Origin: Aureobasidium sp. EXF-3400
Taxonomy: Eukaryota; Ascomycota; Dothideomycetes; Dothideales; Saccotheciaceae
Direction: 5' to 3'
Assembly (NCBI GenBank): GCA_024195585.1
Contig: SWBL01000222.1
Location: forward strand, 1 to 64,000
Length of the DNA stretch: 64,000 nt
Part shown: one piece after another, positions 56,447-64,000 of the stretch
Layout: each line of letters begins with the position of its first letter
Position numbering within the stretch: position 1 is the stretch's first letter
Program-made: the position numbers and the translations under genes
Notes under the pieces: generated by a model
Database searches by the model: none
Told to the model about the DNA's origin: nothing
The model's input: only the letters and a program-made list of their open reading frames with translations

Positions 56447-57163
56447 TTACTCGAGAGTCGATTTGAAGCCATCATATGCCAGGTTCATGTCGAACTGGAG
56501 CTCGCGTGCTTGATCGTCAGTAAGATCCTGAGCAGCGCGCATCTGATTGAGAGTGATGAGCCATTGTACTATTTTGGCCTTGTTCTCAAAGTCCTGGTCT
56601 GTGACCTTGTTGACGGCCTGGATGGTTTCGACGAGGATAGGATGAAGCGTGTCCTTGGAAAGCATGTTCATTTTGATAGCATCAAACAGAGTGATGAAGT
56701 TCTCAGAGGCTGATACGATGTGAGTGGCAGCAGCACCAGCTCCACTACCAGATGGAGCTCCAGGTGCACGTGATGGGGCTTCTACAGTGGCTGGCAGACC
56801 AATCTTCAGACGATCAGAGGCACGAGGGACCTCGAGATTCCATTCCAGCTTGAAAGAGTCGAGGCTTCCGAAGGCTCTGGCGACCGAGTCATCTGCCAAG
56901 TTGGACTTGTATTGCTTTAGCAATCGGCTGCATGTGTCGGTATAGTCTGTCTCGGAAACCGAGTCTTTGAGAAAAGCCCTTTCAAGTGCTTCCAGAGTAA
57001 CAATGATGCTGTATATCTCGGCCAGAGACTCGTAAAGGTCACGTTCGGCACTGTTGTTGGCAAGTTTGAGCTCCTCATCAACGTTGATAGTGGCTGAAAG
57101 AGTTGAGGTGGGAGTATAGCTGTACGGGGTTGGAGCATATGCCAGCTGCCGTTCGGCGTACAT
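56447..57163 (-). CDS. vps28: ESCRT-I subunit Vps28
   Basis: A 238-residue component of ESCRT-I that sorts ubiquitinated membrane cargo into multivesicular bodies. The N-terminal core domain (ERDLYESLAEIYSIIVTLE, CSRLLKQYKS, RLKIGLPATVE) binds Vps23 and Vps37. The C-terminal four-helix domain (NFITLFDAIKMNMLSKD, QWLITLNQMRA) recruits downstream ESCRTs. A Gly/Ser/Ala-rich linker joins them. The length fits the family. The single exon starts at the ATG at 57163. Its 3' end lies 92 bp from the methyltransferase start. It shares a 197 bp divergent promoter with noc2. Confidence 0.95.
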   Translation of the reverse strand: MYAERQLAYAPTPYSYTPTSTLSATINVDEELKLANNSAERDLYESLAEIYSIIVTLEALERAFLKDSVSETDYTDTCSRLLKQYKSNLADDSVARAFGSLDSFKLEWNLEVPRASDRLKIGLPATVEAPSRAPGAPSGSGAGAAATHIVSASENFITLFDAIKMNMLSKDTLHPILVETIQAVNKVTDQDFENKAKIVQWLITLNQMRAAQDLTDDQARELQFDMNLAYDGFKSTLE

Positions 57164-57360
57164 GTTGGCCGAGTATCACCGAGAAGACAGTTGTGTCGTT
57201 GGTAGAGAAGACGATGCGGGAAAGAGCGATGGACAGTCCGCATGTGATGGCGCTGCGGTGGCCTGTGCTCGGCTCGGCTTCTCCGCAGAATCAGTCTCAA
57301 TCACTTTTTCCTGTGCCCTGTCTAAACTTTTTTTCCATCACCAGAAATAAATAACACAAC

Positions 57361-59592
57361 ATGGCGCAATCAAAGGCCACCAAGAAGTTCGAGAAGAACC
57401 ATCTCAAGGATACAATCAAGCGCCGCAAGGACTTTGCCAAGATCAAGCAGCGTCACCAGATCAACGAGAAGAAAAAGGCAAAGAGAGCCCAGGACAATGA
57501 AGTTTCCACACCACCACCCGAGACGAGGGCCCCGGCCAAGGATGGAAAGCAGGACTTTGAGAGCATGAACGTCGACGACTTCTTCCAGGGAGGCTTCGAC
57601 GTGCCCGAGCTACCGGCAAAGATGGACAAATCGCTCAAGAGGAAACGCGCAAAGACCGACGACAAGGACGCCAAAGCAAAGCCTGCCGCTGCCGCCGACG
57701 ACGATGCATCAGACTCGGACTCGGAAATCGACGACCCGGAAGCCTTCCAGGCCCAGCTGGACGCCCTTGCCGCAAAAGATCCCGAGTTCCACAAGTACAT
57801 GCAAGAGAACGAGCCGGATGCTCTCAACTTCGAGGACGCAGACCTGGGAGAGATCGATGAGCTGAGCGCTGATGAGGAGGACGAGAGACCGTCAAAGAAG
57901 CAAAAGGGAGAGGGTAACGAGGTCACGAAGCAAATGATTGCCAAGTGGCAGAAGGCTATGACAACACAACACTCTCTGCGCGCCACCAAGGAGGTCGTTC
58001 TTGCTTTCCGCGCTGCTGCTCACGTATCAGACGAAGAGGACAAGCTCTTCAAATACTCCATCTCAGACCCGCAAGCTTACCACGAGCTGTTGGTTGTTGC
58101 ACTCAAGCACCTTCCCGAGGTGCTCGCACACCATCTGCCTGTCAAAGAGAAGGCTGGAGGCAAAGTCACCTTCTCAACCGATTCCAAGAAGTTCCGCAAC
58201 CTCAGCCCCCTGCTCAAGTCGCATCTCACTTCAGTCCTGCACTTGCTCGCCCATCTTTCCGACCCCAACACCATCCGCATGACCCTCACCAACGTTCTCC
58301 CTCTCCTCCCCTACGTTCTCTCATTCAAGAAGATCATCCGTGATCTGACAAAGGCTGTCACTGGAGTCTGGTCCGAGTCTTCGAGCACCGAAGCCACCCG
58401 TATCGCAGCTTTCCTCGTTCTCAGAAGACTGTTGGTTATCGGTGATGCTGGTATCAGAGAAGCTGTTCTCAAGACCTCTTACCAGGGTCTGATCAAGGGC
58501 AGCCGCAACACCACCGTTCACACCATTCAAGGCATCAACTTGATGAAGAACTCGGCCGCTGAGCTTTGGGGCATCGATCCCACCATTGGCTACACAACTG
58601 GCTTCACCTTCATCCGTCAACTTGCTATCCATCTCCGCAGCAGCATTACCAACAAGTCAAAGGATTCATACAAGTCTGTCTACAACTGGCAATTTGTCCA
58701 CTCTCTCGACTTCTGGTCGCGTGTCGTAGCATCGCACTGTCAGTCGCTTGCTGAGGCTGAGAAGGGAGCTGCTTCTCCTCTCCGTCCCCTGATCTACCCT
58801 ATTGTGCAAGTCACTCTTGGTGCCATGCGCCTCATTCCCACAAGCACATACTTCCCTCTCCGCTTCCACCTCATCCGCAGTCTCCTCCGTATCTCTCTCT
58901 CCACCGCAACCTACATTCCCCTCGGATCCGCCCTTTATGAAGTCTTGAACGCCGCCGAGATGCGCAAGCCCCCGAAGGCTTCAACTCTCAAGCCTCTCGA
59001 CTTCGCCACTGTCGTAAGAGCACCCAAGACCTACCTGCGCACACGCGTGTACCAAGACGGTGTTGGTGAGCAAGTCATCGAGCTCCTCTCAGAGTTCTTC
59101 GTCCTCTGGGCGAAATCAGTCGCATTCCCCGAGCTCGCACTACCTCTTGTAGTCCTATTGAAGCGCTGGTTGAAGGAGACGGGCAAGAACTCAAAGACAC
59201 CAAACAACAACGCAAAACTCACATCGCAAATGATCCTGCTGGTCCAGAAGGTCGATGCCAACATTCGCTTCGTCGAGGAGAAGAGAATCAAGGTTGACTT
59301 TGCACCCAACAATCGTGGCGAGGTCGAGAACTTCCTCAAGGAGACCGAGTGGCAGAAGACACCGCTGGGTGCATTCGTCGTTGGTCAAAGGAAGATCAGA
59401 GACGAGAAGCAGAAGTTGATGGAGGAAGCGAGAAAGGAGGATGAGAAGAAGAGGGAAGAGGAGAAGGCAGAGAGAATGGCCAACGCCGGAGCAGAATTCG
59501 ACGATGAGGAGCAGGCCAGTGGAGATGAAGATGAGTCCGAGGATGAAGAGATGGAAATGGATGGTATCAGTGATGAGGAGGATGACGAGTAG
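57361..59592 (+). CDS. noc2: Nucleolar complex protein Noc2
   Basis: A 743-residue nucleolar/nuclear protein. Noc2 pairs with Noc1 and Noc3 to assemble and export pre-60S ribosomal particles. It is single-exon. The N-terminus is strongly basic (KRRKDFAKIKQRHQINEKKK). It is followed by the conserved NVDDFFQGGF and acidic tracts. The Noc2 domain occupies residues about 310-640, with landmarks LRRLLVIGDAG, YNWQFVHSLDFWSRVV and STYFPLRFHLIRSLLRIS. The C-terminus is a coiled, highly acidic tail. The length fits the family. It is divergent from vps28, a pairing of two housekeeping genes. Confidence 0.95.
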   Translation: MAQSKATKKFEKNHLKDTIKRRKDFAKIKQRHQINEKKKAKRAQDNEVSTPPPETRAPAKDGKQDFESMNVDDFFQGGFDVPELPAKMDKSLKRKRAKTDDKDAKAKPAAAADDDASDSDSEIDDPEAFQAQLDALAAKDPEFHKYMQENEPDALNFEDADLGEIDELSADEEDERPSKKQKGEGNEVTKQMIAKWQKAMTTQHSLRATKEVVLAFRAAAHVSDEEDKLFKYSISDPQAYHELLVVALKHLPEVLAHHLPVKEKAGGKVTFSTDSKKFRNLSPLLKSHLTSVLHLLAHLSDPNTIRMTLTNVLPLLPYVLSFKKIIRDLTKAVTGVWSESSSTEATRIAAFLVLRRLLVIGDAGIREAVLKTSYQGLIKGSRNTTVHTIQGINLMKNSAAELWGIDPTIGYTTGFTFIRQLAIHLRSSITNKSKDSYKSVYNWQFVHSLDFWSRVVASHCQSLAEAEKGAASPLRPLIYPIVQVTLGAMRLIPTSTYFPLRFHLIRSLLRISLSTATYIPLGSALYEVLNAAEMRKPPKASTLKPLDFATVVRAPKTYLRTRVYQDGVGEQVIELLSEFFVLWAKSVAFPELALPLVVLLKRWLKETGKNSKTPNNNAKLTSQMILLVQKVDANIRFVEEKRIKVDFAPNNRGEVENFLKETEWQKTPLGAFVVGQRKIRDEKQKLMEEARKEDEKKREEEKAERMANAGAEFDDEEQASGDEDESEDEEMEMDGISDEEDDE

Positions 59593-59757
59593 AGGATGGT
59601 GTGAAAAGTTGATTTGCATCTTGTCCGGCGTCTTGTGGTTTAGATATCAAAATATCCATGTTGAACTTTTTTAGTTACCCAGTTTCAATCTTATCGTCTG
59701 ATTGCTCTAACACATGAATAAGGAGGAGCGGGTGATGATGAATTTGAGAGCATTAAT

Positions 59758-60651
59758 TCATGTTCCGATTCTGGTTTCTGTTACGATGCCGATTGGAAGA
59801 CCGTCCATCGAGTCACCCAATTCTACCATGGTTTTGTCATAGACTCTACTTGTTTGCATGTGCCAATCTTCGTCGTCTTCGATGTCGTCGACGTTGATGT
59901 CTTCAGGTCCATCGTCTTCATCTAGGACCAGATCACCATCCATGTCGATGTCTTCCGTCGAAGGCTCAGGTGTGTTTTCATCGTCTTCATCAAACTCTCC
60001 TCTGTTCAAGACCTCAACGACACCTACTCTCGTCCTTTCCACCAAGCTCTTTATGCGAACCTTTTCTGTGCCGCTGACACCTCGACCCGTGTTGAAACCA
60101 GGCAGTATCTCATCGGTCGCAACATCTCTGCCTACGATCAACGAAGCAAAAGCATGGTCTAGCTTGCCCAACAATCTGAAGAGCTGACGAGGAGCGAGCG
60201 GGAACGCTGGAATCATTGTATTGACGAGAAGCGCCAAGTTGATTAGGTATGGCACCTGCAGAGCTGGAGTTCCACTGATCCAGATGACAGCAATCAGCTC
60301 GTCGACATCTTTTGCAGCTTCGCCAAAGCCCGAGTAACCTTGTACGTCGTTCCACTCTTCTGATTGTTGCAATCTCTTTTCAGTAGCAGGATCGTTGAGT
60401 TGTTCAATCATCCTGCCCTCCTCGTCCATCTCTCGCACACCTCCATGACCGAGCGACGGATCTCGTTTTGCAAAGCGTCGTTGGATGTGAAGTAATTGCT
60501 GGTCGACATGGCGGATCAATCTCGACTCCTTGGTACCACCAGGCTTCAGAGGAGTTCGTCGCGGTTGTGGGAGTGAGTTTGGCGTATTCGACGAAGCGAC
60601 CGAGGAAGGTGCTGGTGACAAGGGCACGAAACCTCCTGCCAGATCCGACAT
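59758..60651 (-). CDS. Conserved ascomycete protein with acidic C-terminus
   Basis: A 297-residue single-exon protein starting MSDLAGGFVPLSPAPSS. Conserved blocks are IRHVDQQLLHIQRRFAKR, then WISGTPALQVPYLINLALL, then FRLLGKLDHAFASL and SGTEKVRIKSLVERTRV. An Asp/Glu-rich tract follows, and the protein ends MVELGDSMDGLPIGIVTET. I recall this family from other filamentous ascomycetes. Some records label it a meiotic recombination protein, but no RecA/Dmc1 fold or Walker motif is present, so that label is not supported. The function is unknown. It is convergent with noc2, with 165 bp between stops. Confidence 0.8.
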   Translation of the reverse strand: MSDLAGGFVPLSPAPSSVASSNTPNSLPQPRRTPLKPGGTKESRLIRHVDQQLLHIQRRFAKRDPSLGHGGVREMDEEGRMIEQLNDPATEKRLQQSEEWNDVQGYSGFGEAAKDVDELIAVIWISGTPALQVPYLINLALLVNTMIPAFPLAPRQLFRLLGKLDHAFASLIVGRDVATDEILPGFNTGRGVSGTEKVRIKSLVERTRVGVVEVLNRGEFDEDDENTPEPSTEDIDMDGDLVLDEDDGPEDINVDDIEDDEDWHMQTSRVYDKTMVELGDSMDGLPIGIVTETRIGT

Positions 60652-61153
60652 GGTTGCGGTTACTCGAGTAGCAGCAGCGGCAGCACGCGATCTTCAACTA
60701 TTATGGCAAGTACGGACGTAATAAAACGTAAAAGGAAGGTGATGTCAAAAGTCGCCAGTGGCCCGGGAGCGCTCGAAGCCGAGGCACTTTTTTGGTCGTC
60801 GCTTCCCAAGCTCGCCGCCAATCAAGACCAAACGAACAAGCTCGCGTGCATCCACTCTTGACGGGCAACAAGCACAACAAGCATTTCATCTCGTACTCTA
60901 AACCACTCTTATCTCCGCCGTCACCATCACCTTCCCAAGACATTCTAGCTTCCAATTGATATTCATCTATTTCTCCTCAAAAGGTCCCCACCGTTCTGTG
61001 TCCCTTGCAGCAGCTCGCCTTCTCAACACGACGATCAACCTTGCACTCCGGCTACCCATCATGGTGCCCTGTATTCATATAAGTAGAGCATTGCACCCAT
61101 AGCAGGATGTTTTGTCTCAGATTATCTCCGCTACCCAGCTTTCATCCTCCAAC
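60652..61153. other. Divergent intergenic region
   Basis: About 500 bp between the acidic protein and the protease genes. TATAAG at 61078-61083, 71 bp upstream of the protease ATG, may be its TATA element. Nothing else is recognised. Confidence 0.4.
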
Positions 61154-63106
61154 ATGAGTGCCGCAAAGCTGTTCCTGGTCGCTGGCTTGCTTGCCACTGG
61201 CTCATATGCCTCGCCCATCCAACCTAGAACTCCTTATGCTGTCAAGGATTCCCACTTTGTTCCCTCCAAGTGGAGACAGGTTGCTCCTGCCCCTTCAGCT
61301 CACAACATTGATCTTCGCATTGCTATCAAGCAGAACTCGTTCGATGACTTGGAGAGACACCTGTACGAGGGTAAGTGATGTGATACCGGTTACCCGCTGT
61401 TCTCATGTCTGACCAAATATCCCAGTTTCTGACCCTGACCACTCGCGCTACGGTCAACACCTGAGTGAGCTTGATGTCAAGAAGCTCATTCAGCCTGCAG
61501 ACCACTCATTGGCTCTTGTCCACGAGTGGCTGGCCGACAACGGTATCGAGACTGGTGATCTCTCTTACACTGCCGCAAAGGACTGGATCAAGGTCTCGCT
61601 GCCTGTCGACCGTATTGAGAGCCTCCTGGATACCAAGTACAGCGTGTACCGTCACGAAGATGGTTCCGAGACAGTCCGTACATCCGAGTGGTCCCTGCCC
61701 GTACACTTGCACGAGCACATTGACACGATTCAACCCACCAACTCCTTCTTCCGCAGTGCCCCTAAGGCTGTCACACTCGAGGTCAACAAGGTCGGTGGTG
61801 CTCTACCCGATGTTGATTTGGCCCACCAGGACCCTAATGTCACCTCGATCTGTACTCCAAGAGGTGTCACACCTCAGTGCATGAGAACTCTGTACGAGAC
61901 CATCGACTACATCCCCCAGTCTGCTAGCAAGAACAAGATGGCTCTCGCCAACTACCTTGGTGAAACCAACAACCGTTCCGACACTTCTCTGTTCCTCCAG
62001 AAGTACCGCCCTGAGGCTGCAGAAGCAGCCTACAGCTTCAAATTCGATGTCATCAACAACGGTAGCACATCGCAGGAAGTCGTCAAGACTAGGATCGACA
62101 TAGAAGGTGATCTCGATGTTGAGACCATGCTGGGAGTGGGCTGGCCTACTCCTCTGACTGCCTACGCTGTCGGTGGCTCTCCTCCCTTCATCCCTTCCAA
62201 CGGTACCACTACCAACACCAACGAGCCCTACCTCGACTGGCTCCAGCACGTTCTTGCCCAATCAGACGACACTCTGCCTCAAGTCGTATCTACCTCGTAC
62301 GACGATGAAGAGCAGACTGTTCCTCCATCCTACGCCAAGCGTGTCTGTGAAGACCTCGCTCAACTTGGTGCTCGTGGTGTCTCTGTCTTCTATGCCTCAG
62401 GTGACAGCGGTGTCGGTACCTCTGGCATCTGCACCACCAACAACGGCAGCGGTGCTAAGCGTTTCACCCCCGAATTCCCCTCGACATGCCCATACGTCAC
62501 TTCCGTCGGTGCAACCATGGACTTCAATCCTGAAGTTGTCGCCTACCACTCCTCTGGTTTCGCTTCTGGTGGTGGTTTCTCCGACCTTTTCCCTCGTCCC
62601 GCATACCAGGACAAGGCCGTCAAGGCTTACCTCAAGACCCTCGGTAACAGAGATGCAGCATACTTCAATGCTAGTGGAAGAGCATACCCCGACATTTCTG
62701 GCCAAGGAAGCTACTTCTCCACCGTCTGGAACGGCACCTTGACTCTGGTTTCCGGTACCTCTGCCTCGACCCCTCTGATCGCCGCCATTGTTGCTCTCGT
62801 CAACGACGCACTCATCGCCGGTGGAAAGCCCACTCTTGGTTTCCTGAACCCTTGGCTGTACAAGAAGGGTTACCGCGCATTCACCGACATCACCAGTGGT
62901 TCCGCTGTGGGATGCTCTGAGATTGGTGATGGAAAGGGCTTCCCTGCTGTTGAGGGCTGGGATCCCGTTACTGGATTCGGTAAGTTCTTGATCAGACTCT
63001 TTTCTCATGAGACCATGCTAATTACTTCGCTACAGGTACCCCTAAGTTCAGAGATATCATCCACCTTCTCGGAGTTCATGGAAAATGGAATTCCACACAA
63101 TCTTAG
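61154..63106 (+). CDS. Secreted sedolisin (S53) serine-carboxyl protease, TPP-like
   Basis: A 613-residue acid protease precursor of the tripeptidyl-peptidase/sedolisin family. Exons: 61154-61370, 61426-62979 and 63036-63106 (1842 nt, in frame). Residues 1-19 are a signal peptide (MSAAKLFLVAGLLATGSYA). The propeptide covers about 20-200 (landmarks SDPDHSRYGQHLS and DWIKVSLPVDRIE). Catalytic residues are Glu and Asp in IEGDLDVE (about E299 and D303) and Ser in SGTSAS (about S518). The oxyanion Asp lies in ASGDSGVG. The last exon gives GFGTPKFRDIIHLLG, the calcium-site end of the family. Several N-glycosylation sequons are present. Without the last intron the frame would run to 63149 with an unrelated tail. 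It probably releases peptides from host or environmental protein at acid pH. Confidence 0.94.
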
Positions 63107-64000
63107 GCTCCAAGGTTTGATGGTTGAAATGATTCTCGACGACCCCTAGATTGTTGTTCATGCAGATACAAAAGTATTGAAAAGCATTTTTATTTCTTGA
63201 ATTTGCCAACCAGTTGTCTCTTCTGTGCCCTCAATCAACCACCCTTTCGTTGAAACATCTAATGCTAGCGAGCGATTATTGATAGCAGTATGAAAAAAAG
63301 AGACTTGCAATGCGCATAGGGACGTAACCAACTGAAACTATACAGTCCCTCCATAGGACTGTTTGATAGCTCACATAATGCAAGATTGAACCTTGGTCTG
63401 AAGACTTTCTTTGCTATCGATAGATTTAGGAAGGCGATAAGAAAAATACTTAGGATCATTGCCGAACAATCCAGCAAAACCACTCTCCTCATCTGGTCTT
63501 TGCGAGAATTTGCGAGCCCCTGATCTCTCTCCTCATCTTCCTAAGAGAATAGAAGAAGAACAAGTATGAGCAGGAAGACACTTTTGGTCCTTTGTGAAAA
63601 AGCAAGAGCAAGACTTTCATCTGCTCTTAATCATACAAAGCCCTTGGTTTACAAAGATCTCGGCCTTTCAGGGGTATAATCAGATTTAAGCAAAAGAGAC
63701 AGAAAAAGACATTTAAACACCTCACTCTTTCCGCAATGACAGGAATGGACCGAGATATACAACTAGACAGGAAAGAGTGACATTGATAGAGCTAGACTAG
63801 GCAATAATTCCCATATTGTGCTAGCAGTGTATGGCGAGATGGTACACTATAAGAGCGCACACTGCCTACAAACAGAGGATAAATCATGAAGAAATGGATA
63901 TGGCATTAACGCTGATTTGTGACTTTTCGTGGTAGAGATATATTTGCGCCTTGTTTCAATTCGTGTGACGTTCTATTCCTCTGTGGGAGAGTTTGAGAAG
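63107..64000. other. Downstream flank to window end
   Basis: AT-rich sequence after the protease gene. No gene, RNA or repeat is supported. Short frames such as 63265-63492 minus have no recognisable character. Confidence 0.4.

Noticed and set aside
63107..63149. Protease reading frame continued to 63149 without the last intron
   Set aside because: Splicing at 62980-63035 restores the conserved family end (GFGTPKF) and stops at 63106.

Overview
The window is nuclear DNA of a filamentous ascomycete (Pezizomycotina; a dothideomycete-like fungus is my guess, not proven). The evidence is the gene structure: many 45-65 bp introns with GTAAGT-like donors, CTAAC/CTGAC branch points and CAG/TAG acceptors, plus fungus-restricted families (NACHT-ankyrin NLR, Zn2Cys6 regulator, sedolisin protease, ferric reductase, DUR3). 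I rebuilt spliced models by hand. For every multi-exon gene the summed exon length is a multiple of three and the joined protein reads through.

Layout. 0-9 kb: a 2008-residue NLR with about 33 ankyrin repeats (minus strand), and a divergent coiled-coil protein. 9.3-16.4 kb: a secreted multicopper oxidase, a secreted Ig/PKD-like protein and a poly-Asn hydrophilic protein. 16.9-26.1 kb: a ferric reductase with an in-frame stop, a divergent Zn2Cys6 factor, a seven-helix membrane protein, a small Cys-motif protein and a PQ-loop transporter. 27.2-30.7 kb: an aldehyde dehydrogenase and a type II membrane protein. 31.7-39.3 kb: a Clr2-like silencing factor with 37 further in-frame codons after its stop, and the FG nucleoporin Nup2. 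39.3-51.5 kb: a gene-poor stretch broken only by one F-box-like gene. 51.5-63.1 kb: a small two-helix protein, a DUR3 urea transporter with GATA sites upstream, a SAM methyltransferase, the ESCRT-I subunit Vps28, nucleolar Noc2, a conserved acidic protein and a sedolisin protease.

The window mixes housekeeping genes (nucleoporin, Vps28, Noc2) with accessory or environmental ones (NLR, oxidase, iron and urea uptake, protease). I see no operon-like pathway, biosynthetic cluster, rRNA, convincing tRNA, CRISPR array or intact transposon. The points most worth a second look are the two coding frames interrupted by a single stop (ferric reductase and Clr2-like), the NLR with its divergent coiled-coil neighbour, and the 12 kb gene-poor block.
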